The notes: a model not told the origin generated them from the sequence alone. Positions 1-9,744 are shown, numbered from the stretch's first letter. The stretch: DNA of 64,000 bases from an uncultured Hyphomonadaceae bacterium (GCA_938084575.1 CALKFG010000004.1:1-64000); one strand, 5' to 3'. Program-made: numbers and translations.

Positions 1-329
1 CTGACCCAAGCTTCCAGTCTGTTCTGTTTGATTGTGGCAATGGTGGCGGCGGGCTGACCGATGATGAGCCCGAAACCCCGGCGGCGGTCGCGGCAGTGCA
101 GGCCGATCCCAATAATGTCTATGATCTCACCACGCCGGCCAATGTTTCAAACAGCCTGATTGGCGATTTCATCAATGGTCCAACCGAGACCAGTGTCGAA
201 GCCTTCGGTGACGAAAGCGCCATCGACCCGTTCTTTATCCCGGTTGACTATATCGGCGCCGTTGAGAATGCGAATGACACCTGGTGGCAGGGCTGGGCCT
301 GCGGCATTGGCGGCAACGATCCTTGTTAA
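1..329 (+). CDS. C-terminal part of a probable secreted or surface protein (5' end outside window)
   Basis: The reading frame is open from base 3 to the TAA at 327-329, so this is the tail of a longer protein. The visible residues include a Gly/acidic stretch (CGNGGGG, then TDDEPETP) and end in WWQGWACGIGGNDPC. A closing block of the form DPFF..VDYIGAV...W..GW is, from memory, typical of secreted proteins encoded next to TonB-dependent receptors in Proteobacteria. Three cysteines are visible, which suits an exported protein. It lies 111 bases before the TonB receptor gene in the same direction; that gap shows no clear terminator. Function is unknown; the secreted location is an inference. Confidence 0.6.
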   Translation, partial: DPSFQSVLFDCGNGGGGLTDDEPETPAAVAAVQADPNNVYDLTTPANVSNSLIGDFINGPTETSVEAFGDESAIDPFFIPVDYIGAVENANDTWWQGWACGIGGNDPC

Positions 330-440
330 TTGATCCTCATTTGGGAGCGGCGTTACGTCGCTCCCGCTCTCCTTTTGACCCGCGCCTGGTTCAGTCTTTT
401 TCCGACCCACTTGCGCCCATTTTGAATCGGGACCAAAATA

Positions 441-3029
441 ATGTTCTCACCTGCCTTCAAAGCCCCTCTTCTGCTGTCCACCGGCCTCGCCCTGGTCAGT
501 CTCGCACCCGCCTTTGCACAGGAGGCGCCGCCCGAGGAAGACGACCGGACTCTCGAAACGGTTGTCGTTCGCGGACAGTTTATTCCGGAACCCCAGCGCG
601 AAACATCTCAGGTCGCGTCATTTCTGTCGTCGCAGGATCTGGCGCGCCAGGGTGATGCCAATGCGGCCCTGGCGCTCTCGCGTCTGAGCGGATTGAGTGT
701 CGTCGATGGAAAATTTGCCTATGTCCGGGGTCTGGGCGATCGTTATTCCGCCGCCTTGCTGAACGGGTCGGCTCTGCCCAGTCCGGAGCCCCTGCGCAGA
801 ACCGTGCCGCTGGACCTGTTTCCGTCCGGTGTTCTGGATGGCGCCGTGGTTCAGAAAACCTATTCGGCGGATCTTCCGGGTGAATTTGGTGGGGGTCTGA
901 TTGATCTGCGAACGCTCCGGCGTCCACTGGCCCCCTTCGTCAAGGTCAAGATCGGGTCAGGCTATAATACTGAAAGCACACTTTCGTCAGGACTTCTGGT
1001 CCGGGGCAGCGAGTCAGACTGGTCGGGCTATGATGACGGATTGCGGGATTTACCCGCTCCGCTTGCCCGTCTCGCGACCAGCGGGGTCTCTCTGAACGCG
1101 CTGAGCCCGGCTGAGATCGAAGCCGCCGGAGAAAGCCTGGTCAATGGCCCTCTGTCGGTCATTCAGCGCCAGGATATGGATCCGGGCTTTGAGTCGTCGG
1201 TGGAAGGCGGAACCGTTTTCGATTACGGCGATTTCGACATCGGCCTGATCGGCGTGGCGGGTTACGAGCAGGGCTGGACTACGGAACTGGCCCGCCGTCA
1301 GTTCGTCGAAGGCGGGGTAGTCGGCAGTGACCTCGACGTGACAGAGACCACGTTTAACGCCACGGTCAACGCGCTTGGGTCCGTGTCGGTCGGGTTTGGT
1401 GAGCAAGAAGTGTCCGCGACCGTTTTCTATGTCCACGACACGTCGAAGGAGGCGCAGATCTCCACCGGGTTCGACTTTAACGAAGGAGCCGACGTCTTTG
1501 ACGAATCGTCTGGCTGGTTCGAGCGTGAGCTGACCTATCTCCAGCTTGCGGGTGAACATGTTTTTGGTGACTTTGAGGCCAGCTGGCGCGGATCTTTTTC
1601 CGAATCGACCCGCAATGCGCCTTATGAGCGCTCCTTGCGGCGGTTTATCGACGAGGAGAGTGGCCTGCCGGTCTATAACAAGACGGGCAATTACCGCCTC
1701 CGCTTTTCCGACCTGACCGATCAGGTCGAAGGCTTTGGCGGGGACCTGGTTTACCGGTTTGACATCAGCCCGTTCCGGGAAGCCACCCTGTCTGCTGGAT
1801 TTGACTACGCGAACACGGAACGGGCGTATAATGCGCTGTCGCTGCGCTTTATCGGCGGCAATACCAGCCTGCCGGAGGTTGAGGGCTTACGGCCGGATTT
1901 CCTGTTCTCTCCGGACAATATCGATCCTGCCCGGTTCGTTCTGCAGGAGGTGACGACGCCGAATGATTCCTATGGCGCACAATTGGAGGTCAACGCGGCC
2001 TACGTGCAGGTTGAGGCCGATCTCACCGACTATATCCAGGCCACGCTTGGTGTGCGGCAGGAGGACGCCAATGAGCAGGTCCAGACCTTTGACCGGTTCG
2101 GAAACCTTGGCGCCGGCGCGGTGAACCTCAACAATAAATACGTCCTGCCATCGGCGACCCTGACCTGGAATTTCCTCGATGACCTGCAGCTGCGGCTGGC
2201 TTATTCCGAAACAATAGCCCGGCCCCAATTCCGGGAACTGGCCCTGTCGTCCTATATCGACCCGCAGACCGACCGGGTGTATCGCGGCAATAGCGAGCTG
2301 ATCGACAGTGAGCTGACCAATTATGATGTGCGGCTGGAATATTATATGGGTCGCAACCAGTTCGTCACGGGCGCGGTGTTTTTCAAGGAAATTGAAAATC
2401 CGATTGAAGAATACCAGTTCTCGACATCGACCTTCGTATTTGAGACGACCTTTATCAACTCTCCGAAGGCGGAGCTTCTGGGGGGCGAACTCGAATACCG
2501 GACCCGGTTTGATATGCCGTTCGAGGGGGATTTCTGGCAGGATCGCGACTGGCTGTTCTCGGCCAACTACACTTATACCCAGTCGGAGATCGTCGCGGCG
2601 CCGACCGATCTGATCTTCGAACCGGTCACGGGCCAGTTTATCACGGCTGATCTGTTCGGGATTGATGGCGCGGCGCTTCAGGGCACGCCTAAGAATATTC
2701 TCAATCTACAGTTTGGCTGGGAATCAGATGTCGAACAGCTGACCCTGCTTCTCGGTTGGGTCGATAAGCGGATCCTCCAGCGGGGTATCCCGTTGCCAGG
2801 ACGTGAGTTGCCGGATGTGATCGAAGATCCGGGTGTCCAGCTGGATCTGGTCTATCGTCGGGACTTCGTCCTTCGGGACCGGGATGTCACGCTTGGACTG
2901 AGCGCCCGCAACCTGCTGAACGAGGCGAATGAGGAGTTCCAGGAGAATGGCGGCGCACTTGGTCGCACCGAGTTTAATACCTATGAACGGGGCATGTCGA
3001 TTTCGGCGAGCCTCACGGCCAAGTTTTAA
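441..3029 (+). CDS. TonB-dependent outer-membrane receptor
   Basis: This 862-residue protein has a signal peptide (about residues 1-27, ending in APAFAQ), a TonB-box-like ETVVVRG near residue 40, and a plug domain at roughly 45-160 with the family motifs YVRGLGDRY, PLDLFPSGVLD and PGEFGGGLIDLRT. The rest is a 22-strand-type barrel with alternating aromatic strands and the usual final strand ending in a phenylalanine (LTAKF). Such receptors take up large or scarce ligands across the outer membrane using TonB energy. The ligand cannot be read from sequence. It probably forms a pair with the truncated gene upstream, and a strong terminator follows at once. Confidence 0.93.
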   Translation: MFSPAFKAPLLLSTGLALVSLAPAFAQEAPPEEDDRTLETVVVRGQFIPEPQRETSQVASFLSSQDLARQGDANAALALSRLSGLSVVDGKFAYVRGLGDRYSAALLNGSALPSPEPLRRTVPLDLFPSGVLDGAVVQKTYSADLPGEFGGGLIDLRTLRRPLAPFVKVKIGSGYNTESTLSSGLLVRGSESDWSGYDDGLRDLPAPLARLATSGVSLNALSPAEIEAAGESLVNGPLSVIQRQDMDPGFESSVEGGTVFDYGDFDIGLIGVAGYEQGWTTELARRQFVEGGVVGSDLDVTETTFNATVNALGSVSVGFGEQEVSATVFYVHDTSKEAQISTGFDFNEGADVFDESSGWFERELTYLQLAGEHVFGDFEASWRGSFSESTRNAPYERSLRRFIDEESGLPVYNKTGNYRLRFSDLTDQVEGFGGDLVYRFDISPFREATLSAGFDYANTERAYNALSLRFIGGNTSLPEVEGLRPDFLFSPDNIDPARFVLQEVTTPNDSYGAQLEVNAAYVQVEADLTDYIQATLGVRQEDANEQVQTFDRFGNLGAGAVNLNNKYVLPSATLTWNFLDDLQLRLAYSETIARPQFRELALSSYIDPQTDRVYRGNSELIDSELTNYDVRLEYYMGRNQFVTGAVFFKEIENPIEEYQFSTSTFVFETTFINSPKAELLGGELEYRTRFDMPFEGDFWQDRDWLFSANYTYTQSEIVAAPTDLIFEPVTGQFITADLFGIDGAALQGTPKNILNLQFGWESDVEQLTLLLGWVDKRILQRGIPLPGRELPDVIEDPGVQLDLVYRRDFVLRDRDVTLGLSARNLLNEANEEFQENGGALGRTEFNTYERGMSISASLTAKF

Positions 3030-3042
3030 GTGCGTTTCACCT

Positions 3043-3081
3043 AAAAAGGGGGCGGTTCGCAGCATCGTCCCCTTTTTCTTT
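3043..3081 (+). terminator. Rho-independent terminator after the TonB receptor gene
   Basis: A run of five A and five G (3043-3052) pairs with a C4T5 run (3069-3077), and the pairing extends inward to a stem of about 14 base pairs (including G-U pairs) with a 7-base loop at 3057-3063. A T-rich tail follows. It starts 14 bases after the receptor stop codon. The T-rich 3082-3190 stretch that follows is AT-rich and is the likely promoter region of the secretion operon. Confidence 0.85.
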
Positions 3082-3199
3082 TCTCAGTCGCATCAAAAAT
3101 TCATCTTCATGATTTTGATCTGGTCTTTGAATTAGGATAGATTTCAAAATTAATGAAGTAGCAGGATCGTATTCATGAAGCCTGCATAGGAGTGCGCTG

Positions 3200-4075
3200 A
3201 TGGGTCTGCGCGACCTCAGACTGGAAGAGATCCTGCGGTATCAGCGGCCGGTCGCGCGGCTGGTGGAGCTTGGTCTGGTATTGCTCATGGCTGGGCTGGT
3301 GGCACATCTGGCCTGGCTGGTCCTTGATCCTGCCGGCTCGGTCGTTCGTCACCAGGTCGACAGCCGCTTTCCGGCCATGACAGGGGGAGGCGAATCAGCC
3401 CGGGCGCTGGCGGTCGACCGAACGCTTTTAATGCAGATCAATCCGTTCTCTGGAGCAGCGGATGAGGTGATTCCAGATGCGCCAGAAACGACGCTCAACC
3501 TGGCTTTGTCCGGCCTTCTCATGTCCAGCAATGGCGATGGCGGGTCCGCAATCATCCGAACGGCGAATGGCGCAAATGTCAGTTTCAGTCCCGGCGAGGC
3601 GGTTCTTCCGGGCGTCACGCTTGAGCGCATTCTTTCGGATCGTGTCATCCTGAGCCGGAACGGCGCCCAGGAAGCCCTGATGCTCGGGGGGCGTGGAGAG
3701 GGGCTGTCAGTGATTGGCGGCGGCGCTCAAGTGGCTGAATTTGAAGATGAAAACTCACGCTCTTCGGTCACGCCTCCTGCGCCGGTCCAAGCGCGAATTT
3801 CGGACCCTCTGGCGCTGGCCAGTGCGATTGCTCTGGCGCCTGTTGATCGCGATGGGAAGACGGTCGGCCTGCGGGTTTCTTTGATCGGATCGCCGGACAT
3901 TATGAGAAGGGCGGGTCTGGCACCCGGTGACATCATCAAGGCGATAGACGGGACATCCCCGGGGGCCGAGGCCATGAGTTTACTTCTGGCCAATCTGCGC
4001 CGCGGCGATACTGTTGCGGTGGACATTGAACGCAATGGCTCAGGCCAAAGCATCATCCTGGTGGTCGGAGACTAA
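3200..4075 (+). CDS. gspC: Type II secretion system inner-membrane protein GspC
   Basis: GspC links the inner-membrane platform to the GspD secretin in the periplasm. The 291-residue product has one membrane segment at about residues 21-44, a periplasmic homology region around 85-165, and a C-terminal PDZ domain from about 205 (GLRVSLIGSPDIMRRAGLAPGDIIKAIDG fold pattern, with the typical RAGLAPGDII core). It is the first gene of the operon, follows a long AT-rich leader, and has an AGGAG ribosome site ahead of the ATG. Assignment rests on the PDZ domain and on its position directly before gspD. Confidence 0.88.
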   Translation: MGLRDLRLEEILRYQRPVARLVELGLVLLMAGLVAHLAWLVLDPAGSVVRHQVDSRFPAMTGGGESARALAVDRTLLMQINPFSGAADEVIPDAPETTLNLALSGLLMSSNGDGGSAIIRTANGANVSFSPGEAVLPGVTLERILSDRVILSRNGAQEALMLGGRGEGLSVIGGGAQVAEFEDENSRSSVTPPAPVQARISDPLALASAIALAPVDRDGKTVGLRVSLIGSPDIMRRAGLAPGDIIKAIDGTSPGAEAMSLLLANLRRGDTVAVDIERNGSGQSIILVVGD

Positions 4076-4079
4076 ACCC

Positions 4080-6056
4080 ATGATCAAAAAGCTCTCTCTT
4101 GGCGTCGCCCTGACCACTTTATTGGCCATGTCGCCGACAGTTGCGGATATGCGGTCACCTTCCGAAGCCCGCCACGTCCTGAGTTTGAATGACGTCGAAA
4201 TCACCGCCTTGATTGACGACGTATCGATTATTACCGGCTTCACCTTTGTTCTGCATCCGGATGTTCGACGGACTAAGGTCACTGTGATGTCGCAAACGCC
4301 TATGACGACAGAGGATGTGTTTCAGGTGTTCCTCTCGACCCTGCGGGTGAATGGCTTCGCAGCTGTGCCGGCGGGCCAGGGTATTTATCGGATTGTTCCG
4401 GAACAGTCGGCGGTCGGCGAGGTTCGGACCTTTTCCGCCGATGAGAATGGGTTCATGACTCAGGTTCTGAGCCTTGAGCATTTCAGCGCCGTGGAAGCCG
4501 CGCAAATGATCAAGCCGCTGGTTGATCCCCAGGGCCAGGTGGTGGCCAATGGGCGCTCAAACAGCATCGTTGTGGTCGACTACAAGTCGAACATGCCGCG
4601 GCTCAGGGCCGTCGTGGAGGGCCTCGATTTGGCCACCGAGACATCCATCCAGTCGCTTCAACTGGTCAATGTTCCCGCCCGGGAAATGAAAGATATTCTC
4701 GATGAGCTGCTCGGCGATACCGCCGGTGTAACCAATCGTGGTCTTGTCGTGACGGCGTCGACGACCGGGAATGCGATCATCCTGAAGGGGCGTGAAGATG
4801 TCGTGGCCCGCGGGCTCCGTGTGGCCAGTGAACTCGACCAGACGGATCCGGTCAGGGACAATCTCCGCGTCATTCCGCTCGTTAATTCGGATTCTGTCGA
4901 TATCGTTCCGATCCTGGAAAAACTGGCAACGACAATGGCGGCCCAGCAAACGCCGCGGGAAGGGGCCCAGACTGCGGCGACCATCGCACACCATGAACCG
5001 ACAAATTCGCTGGTTATCAGTGCGCCACCGGACATTTTGGCGGCGATGGAGCGGGTTGTCGAATCGCTTGATACGCGTCGCGCTCAGGTTCTGGTGGAGG
5101 CCATTATTGTCGAAATTTCCGATGACACGGCACGCGAGCTGGGCGTCCAGTTTCTTCTGTCGGGAACGGGCGAATCTTCTGTTCCGTTCCTGAGCACAAA
5201 CTTCTCCCGGTCAGCCCCCAATCTTCTCGGCCTGGCGGGGGCACTGGCTGGACCGGCGACGGGCGGGGCAACGACGGGTGGCGCGACAGCGGGATCCGCC
5301 GCCGGCGCCTCTGCAACCCTGACCAATGCTGCAGTGACATCGCTTTTGGGCCTGAAAGGAATTAGTGTGGGTGGCGGAGGGCGCGATGGGGATACCCTGT
5401 TCGGTGCCATCCTGACCGCCGTTGAATCCGATACCAATTCCAGGGTTCTGTCGAAGCCTTTCAACATGACGCTGGACAATGGCACTTCACAGCTTGTCGT
5501 GGGTCAGGAGATCCCCATCACGACCGGAGAAGTTCTGGGCGATTCCAACAGCAACCCTTTCCGAACCGTGCAGCGTGAGCAGGTCGGGATCAAGCTGGAG
5601 GTTACGCCACGGATCTCGTCGGACGATACGGTCCGCCTCGACATTTATCAGGAGGTGTCCAGCATTTTCGGCTCGGTAAATAACGCCTCCAATGAACTGA
5701 TTACCAATACGAGGGAAATCACCACCAGCGTAATCGCCGACAATCGCGAGATCGTTGTTCTTGGTGGCCTGATTGAACAGACAGATACTGAAGTTTCAGA
5801 GAAAGTTCCCTTCCTTGGGAACCTGCCTCTGGTGGGCAATCTGTTCAAGTCCCGGGGCACCGAATTGGAGCGCACTAATCTGATGGTGTTTATCCGCCCG
5901 ACCATCGTCCGCAATCGTGAAGAAGCCCGCGATGTCACGGCACGTAATTATCGTTACATTCGCGCAGAAGCTTTGCTGCGTGATGATGAAGACAAAACGT
6001 CCACGGTTGATGACTTCATTTACGGTGTTCTTGGGGATCTTCCCCCGACCGAATAA
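4080..6056 (+). CDS. gspD: Type II secretion system secretin GspD
   Basis: GspD is the multimeric outer-membrane channel of the type II system. The ATG at 4080 is preferred over an upstream in-frame start inside gspC because it opens a signal peptide (MIKKLSLGVALTT). The 658-residue product has N-terminal N0-N3 domains (about 35-370), then the C-terminal secretin domain with VPFLGNLPLVGNLF, the hallmark secretin motif, near residue 580. A Gly/Ala/Thr-rich stretch (about 384-420) sits inside the region between N3 and the beta-barrel gate. No pilotin-binding S-domain is obvious beyond residue 620. Confidence 0.96.
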   Translation: MIKKLSLGVALTTLLAMSPTVADMRSPSEARHVLSLNDVEITALIDDVSIITGFTFVLHPDVRRTKVTVMSQTPMTTEDVFQVFLSTLRVNGFAAVPAGQGIYRIVPEQSAVGEVRTFSADENGFMTQVLSLEHFSAVEAAQMIKPLVDPQGQVVANGRSNSIVVVDYKSNMPRLRAVVEGLDLATETSIQSLQLVNVPAREMKDILDELLGDTAGVTNRGLVVTASTTGNAIILKGREDVVARGLRVASELDQTDPVRDNLRVIPLVNSDSVDIVPILEKLATTMAAQQTPREGAQTAATIAHHEPTNSLVISAPPDILAAMERVVESLDTRRAQVLVEAIIVEISDDTARELGVQFLLSGTGESSVPFLSTNFSRSAPNLLGLAGALAGPATGGATTGGATAGSAAGASATLTNAAVTSLLGLKGISVGGGGRDGDTLFGAILTAVESDTNSRVLSKPFNMTLDNGTSQLVVGQEIPITTGEVLGDSNSNPFRTVQREQVGIKLEVTPRISSDDTVRLDIYQEVSSIFGSVNNASNELITNTREITTSVIADNREIVVLGGLIEQTDTEVSEKVPFLGNLPLVGNLFKSRGTELERTNLMVFIRPTIVRNREEARDVTARNYRYIRAEALLRDDEDKTSTVDDFIYGVLGDLPPTE

Positions 6057-6097
6057 AGGATGACTTTATTCTTCTGGAGTTCTACTATAAAAGAGTC

Positions 6098-7588
6098 ATG
6101 TCAGCTACAAACAATCAGGTTTTGAGCTACGCTTTTGCGCGCGATAAGGGTTTACTGGTCCTGGACCTTGGGCCGGAGTCTGTTCAGCTTGGGGTGCGCA
6201 CGGGGGCGGATCCCTTCGCTCTGATTGAGGCTCGTCGGGTGCTCGGTCGGCCCCTTTATCTCGAAGCTTTGAGTTCGGAGCGTTTCGAGCAGGTCCTCTC
6301 AGAACAATATGCCCGATCTGCGGTGAGCGGTGATGCGGCCGAAGCGGAGTTTGATGGTCATGAAAACCTCAATAGCCTGATTGAGGGGATTGCACCGACG
6401 GCAGATCTTCTGGACGGTGACGATGATGCGCCGGTCATAAGGCTGATCAATGGGCTGATCTATGAAGCGGTCAATCGGAAGGCGTCGGACGTCCATATCG
6501 AGCCGCATCAGGATCATATGTCCGTTCGGTATCGGATTGACGGTGTCTTGCAGGAGGTGCTGACGCCGTCGTCCCGGCTCGCTGCTCCTTTGATCAGTCG
6601 CATTAAGGTCATGGCCCGGCTGGATATCGCTGAAACACGTGTGCCCCAGGATGGCCGAATTTCCCTGTCTATTGGCGGGCGATCTATCGATGTCAGAGTG
6701 TCTACGCTGCCCTCTCGGTATGGCGAGCGCGTAACCATGCGACTGCTGGATACGCGGCATGCCTTGCTCGAATTGACAGATCTGGGCATGGACGAGGACA
6801 CGTTGCAGCGGGTCCGCTCGGTTCTGGCCCAGCCCAATGGGATCATGCTGGTTACCGGCCCCACCGGGTCGGGCAAGACAACAACTCTCTATTCAGCGCT
6901 TTCCGTTCTGAACAATGGTGAACGCAATGTGATGACCCTGGAGGACCCGATTGAATACGGGCTTGAGGGCATCTCCCAGACGCAGATGCATCATAAGGTC
7001 GGTCTGACCTTCGCCGCAACGCTGCGGGCGATCCTGCGCCACGACCCGGATGTCGTGATGGTCGGTGAAATCCGTGATCTTGAAACTGCCAAGGTGGCGT
7101 TCGAATTTGCCGCGACAGGCCGCCCTGTGCTGTCGACGGTGCATACCAATTCGGCAGCAGGCGCCATTCAGCGTCTTCGCGATATGGGGATCGAGCCCTA
7201 TGTTCTGGCGGCGACGTTAAGGGCGGTGGTGGCCCAGCGTCTCGTCCGCCGGCTATGCATTCATTGTCGCCAACCGCATGCACCCAGCGCTGATGAGCTG
7301 GCGATGTTTGGCCTGTCACCGGGCAGCGTCGATGAGTTCTGGCGCCCGGGAGGCTGTATGGCTTGCGGCCAGACGGGCTATGTTGGCCGGTTGGGCGTGT
7401 ATGAGCTGATCACCATAGATGGCCGCTTGCGGCAGCTGATCCGCGAGGACCGGTCAGAGGACGAGATCGAGGCGTCAGCATTTGCCGATCATGATACCCT
7501 GTTCAAAAACGCGGCGCGGTATGTCACGGCGGGTGAAACCAGTGTTGAGGAAGTTCTGCGCGTATGTCGTCGTGAGGAGTCGTCCTGA
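6098..7588 (+). CDS. gspE: Type II secretion ATPase GspE
   Basis: This cytoplasmic ATPase drives pseudopilus assembly. The 496-residue product carries a Walker A motif GPTGSGKTT at 254-262, an Asp box (TLEDPIEY), a Walker B region (DPDVVMVGEIRD) and a His box (STVHTNSA). The tetracysteine zinc site is intact: Cys387, Cys390, Cys420 and Cys423. The N-terminal domain that contacts GspL is present but poorly conserved. The start is 41 bases after gspD behind an AAAAGAG site. Its stop overlaps the gspF start (TGATG). Confidence 0.97.
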   Translation: MSATNNQVLSYAFARDKGLLVLDLGPESVQLGVRTGADPFALIEARRVLGRPLYLEALSSERFEQVLSEQYARSAVSGDAAEAEFDGHENLNSLIEGIAPTADLLDGDDDAPVIRLINGLIYEAVNRKASDVHIEPHQDHMSVRYRIDGVLQEVLTPSSRLAAPLISRIKVMARLDIAETRVPQDGRISLSIGGRSIDVRVSTLPSRYGERVTMRLLDTRHALLELTDLGMDEDTLQRVRSVLAQPNGIMLVTGPTGSGKTTTLYSALSVLNNGERNVMTLEDPIEYGLEGISQTQMHHKVGLTFAATLRAILRHDPDVVMVGEIRDLETAKVAFEFAATGRPVLSTVHTNSAAGAIQRLRDMGIEPYVLAATLRAVVAQRLVRRLCIHCRQPHAPSADELAMFGLSPGSVDEFWRPGGCMACGQTGYVGRLGVYELITIDGRLRQLIREDRSEDEIEASAFADHDTLFKNAARYVTAGETSVEEVLRVCRREESS

Positions 7589-8802
7589 TGGCCGTGTTTG
7601 AGTATGTCGCGATCGGTGAGAATGGGGTCCGGACCCGTGGGATCATTACCGCCGAAAGTGCGCGGACCGCGCGGCGTGAATTGCGGCTGCGGCGCTTGTC
7701 TCCCCTGGAGGTCAGTGCCGCCCGTGACCGTCAACGCAGTTTTACGGTGCGAAAGGGCAGCGGTCTGTCGGCAAAGGACCTTGTCCTGGTGACCCGGCAA
7801 CTGGCCATGTTGCTTCGGGCGGGGTCAACGCTTGAGGAATCACTGGGGGCCATTGCCGGCCAGGCTGAGCGCCCGGCCGCCCGACGTGTCCTGCTCGACC
7901 TGCGCGGGCAGGTTCAGGAGGGGTATTCCCTGTCTGATGCGCTGGCGCGGGCGCCAAAATCTTTCCCGCCCTATTACCGGGCCGTTGTCGCGGCTGGCCT
8001 GGCCGCGGGCCGGCTTGGCGATGTCCTGGAGCGCCTGGCGGAACATTTGGAGAAATCCCGCAAGCTGACCGGGAAAATGCTGGCTGCCCTAATCTACCCG
8101 GTCATCCTCGCTTTCGTTGCCCTCTCTGTCATTGCACTCCTGATGGTGTTTGTGGTTCCGGCCGTTGTTGAACAGTTTGATACACTTGGGCAGGATCTTC
8201 CCGCCTTGACCAGAGGGGTTATTGCAACGTCGGAATTTATCCGAAACTGGGGCTGGGCGGTGATCGCGTTGGGCGGGCTGGCGGCTTGGCTGCTCAGGCG
8301 AGGGCTTCTGGTGCCGGGATTCCGGCTGAGATGGGACCGTTTCATGCTGCGCCTGCCACTGATCGGACGGGTGATCAGCAGTGTGAATGCGGCGCAGTTT
8401 GCGCGAACTTTTGCGACCCTGTCGGGCAGCGGGGCGACGGTTCCCGAATCCCTTCAGGCCGCCGCGGGCTCGGTTTCCAATCAGGTCTTCCGGCGGGCAA
8501 CCGGTGAAGTGCGCCGGTCTGTTGAAGAAGGACGATCGCTGCAGGTTGCCCTGCGCAGCGCCAATATTTTTCCGCCCATGCTGGTCCATATGGTTGCCAG
8601 CGGGGAACGGGGCAGCCAGTTGCCAAAGATGATGGGTCTGGCGGCGGATTATATCGAAGAGGAACTGGACCAGAATGCGACCGTTGCCCTCGGGCTTCTG
8701 GAGCCTGTTCTGATTGTTTTTCTGGCCGGTGTCGTGGCCGTGATCGTGCTGGCGATCATGCTTCCGATCCTGCAGCTCAATACATTGGCCCTCGGTGTTT
8801 AA
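7588..8802 (+). CDS. gspF: Type II secretion inner-membrane platform protein GspF
   Basis: GspF is the polytopic platform protein on which pseudopilins are assembled. The 404-residue product shows two tandem T2SSF domains (about 70-190 and 270-390) and three membrane segments near 168-195, 222-238 and 370-398, the usual topology. Motifs typical of the family include LVTRQLAMLLRAG and the second-copy ARTFATLSGSGATV. It overlaps the gspE stop by one base and precedes gspG by 11 bases. Confidence 0.96.
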   Translation: MAVFEYVAIGENGVRTRGIITAESARTARRELRLRRLSPLEVSAARDRQRSFTVRKGSGLSAKDLVLVTRQLAMLLRAGSTLEESLGAIAGQAERPAARRVLLDLRGQVQEGYSLSDALARAPKSFPPYYRAVVAAGLAAGRLGDVLERLAEHLEKSRKLTGKMLAALIYPVILAFVALSVIALLMVFVVPAVVEQFDTLGQDLPALTRGVIATSEFIRNWGWAVIALGGLAAWLLRRGLLVPGFRLRWDRFMLRLPLIGRVISSVNAAQFARTFATLSGSGATVPESLQAAAGSVSNQVFRRATGEVRRSVEEGRSLQVALRSANIFPPMLVHMVASGERGSQLPKMMGLAADYIEEELDQNATVALGLLEPVLIVFLAGVVAVIVLAIMLPILQLNTLALGV

Positions 8803-8813
8803 GGATACAGAAC

Positions 8814-9260
8814 ATGCACGCTAAAAATCGCAAGGATCGCCGCCGCGAGGCCGGGTTCACGCTGACAGAAATCATGGTCGTGGTTTTCATCATTGGACTT
8901 TTGTCGACAGTTGTCCTGATTAATGTCGGGGGCGCCATGACGCAGGGACGAACCACCAAAGCACAGGCTGATGTGTCAAATCTGGCCCTTGCGATCGAAC
9001 AGTACAGTATGGACATGTTTGATTACCCGAGCGAGCGGGACGGGCTGGAGGCTCTGGTGAAGGCTCCTGCCAGCCTGCCCGATGGCGCCCGATACCGGCC
9101 TGGGGGATATATCGCAAAGCTGCCGAATGATCCGTGGGGACGGGCGTACATTTATACCCGTCCCGGCGAACGGTCAGGGCGGGCCTTTGACCTTTACTCC
9201 CTCGGTGCAGACGGCGAGGAAGGCGGCGATGACGTCAATGCTGATATCGGAAACTGGTAG
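8814..9260 (+). CDS. gspG: Major pseudopilin GspG
   Basis: GspG is the main subunit of the periplasmic pseudopilus. The 148-residue precursor has a short basic leader (MHAKNRKDRRREAG) cut before FTLTEIMVVVFIIGLL, which carries the required Glu at +5 of the mature protein. The C-terminal half has the GspG features LPNDPWGRAY and a Gly/Asp-rich calcium loop (GADGEEGGDDVN). The prepilin peptidase (GspO) that must process it is not in this window. Confidence 0.96.
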   Translation: MHAKNRKDRRREAGFTLTEIMVVVFIIGLLSTVVLINVGGAMTQGRTTKAQADVSNLALAIEQYSMDMFDYPSERDGLEALVKAPASLPDGARYRPGGYIAKLPNDPWGRAYIYTRPGERSGRAFDLYSLGADGEEGGDDVNADIGNW

Positions 9261-9744
9261 GCAACGTCTCCGCCGGTGGCCGCGGCGTGCCGACCGCTGC
9301 GAACGGGGCCTGACGCTGATCGAAGTCCTTCTTGTTGTTTTTCTCGTCGGGCTTGGCGCAACCATGGTGATCATGACGCTGCCGACACGACCGTCGGCGG
9401 ATGTCGAGACGGTTGAACAGCTGGCCTCCGATCTCGATCGGATGCGGCGGGACGCGATTTATTCAGGTCAACCTGTCGGCATCCGGTTTGACGGTGCCGG
9501 CTACTCTACAAGCCGCTGGTTGGATGGGCGCTGGGGCCCGCGTCATCGGTCTGAGCCGCTGTCCTACGGACAGTCTTTCCAATTTGTCGGGGCGCAAAAA
9601 GAGCCGCCATCTGACGCTTGGCCGGACTATATCTTTGATCCCACAGGCGTTGGTGCGGTGGGCCAGATAGACTATTCAGGAACGCGGGCGGATTACCGAA
9701 TTCATATTGATGTTAACGGTGAGGTCCGAATTGACCGGCTCTGA
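9229..9744 (+). CDS. gspH: Minor pseudopilin GspH
   Basis: The ATG at 9229 is chosen because it has a GAGGAAGG ribosome site about seven bases upstream, within the end of gspG; an ATG at 9238 is also possible. A longer frame back to 9082 would only reuse gspG sequence. The 171-residue product has a leader cut at CERG/LTLIEVLLVVFLVG, with Glu+5 present, followed by a GspH-like beta domain. It is a minor subunit near the tip or shaft of the pseudopilus. It overlaps gspG by 32 bases. Confidence 0.88.
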   Translation: MTSMLISETGRQRLRRWPRRADRCERGLTLIEVLLVVFLVGLGATMVIMTLPTRPSADVETVEQLASDLDRMRRDAIYSGQPVGIRFDGAGYSTSRWLDGRWGPRHRSEPLSYGQSFQFVGAQKEPPSDAWPDYIFDPTGVGAVGQIDYSGTRADYRIHIDVNGEVRIDRL

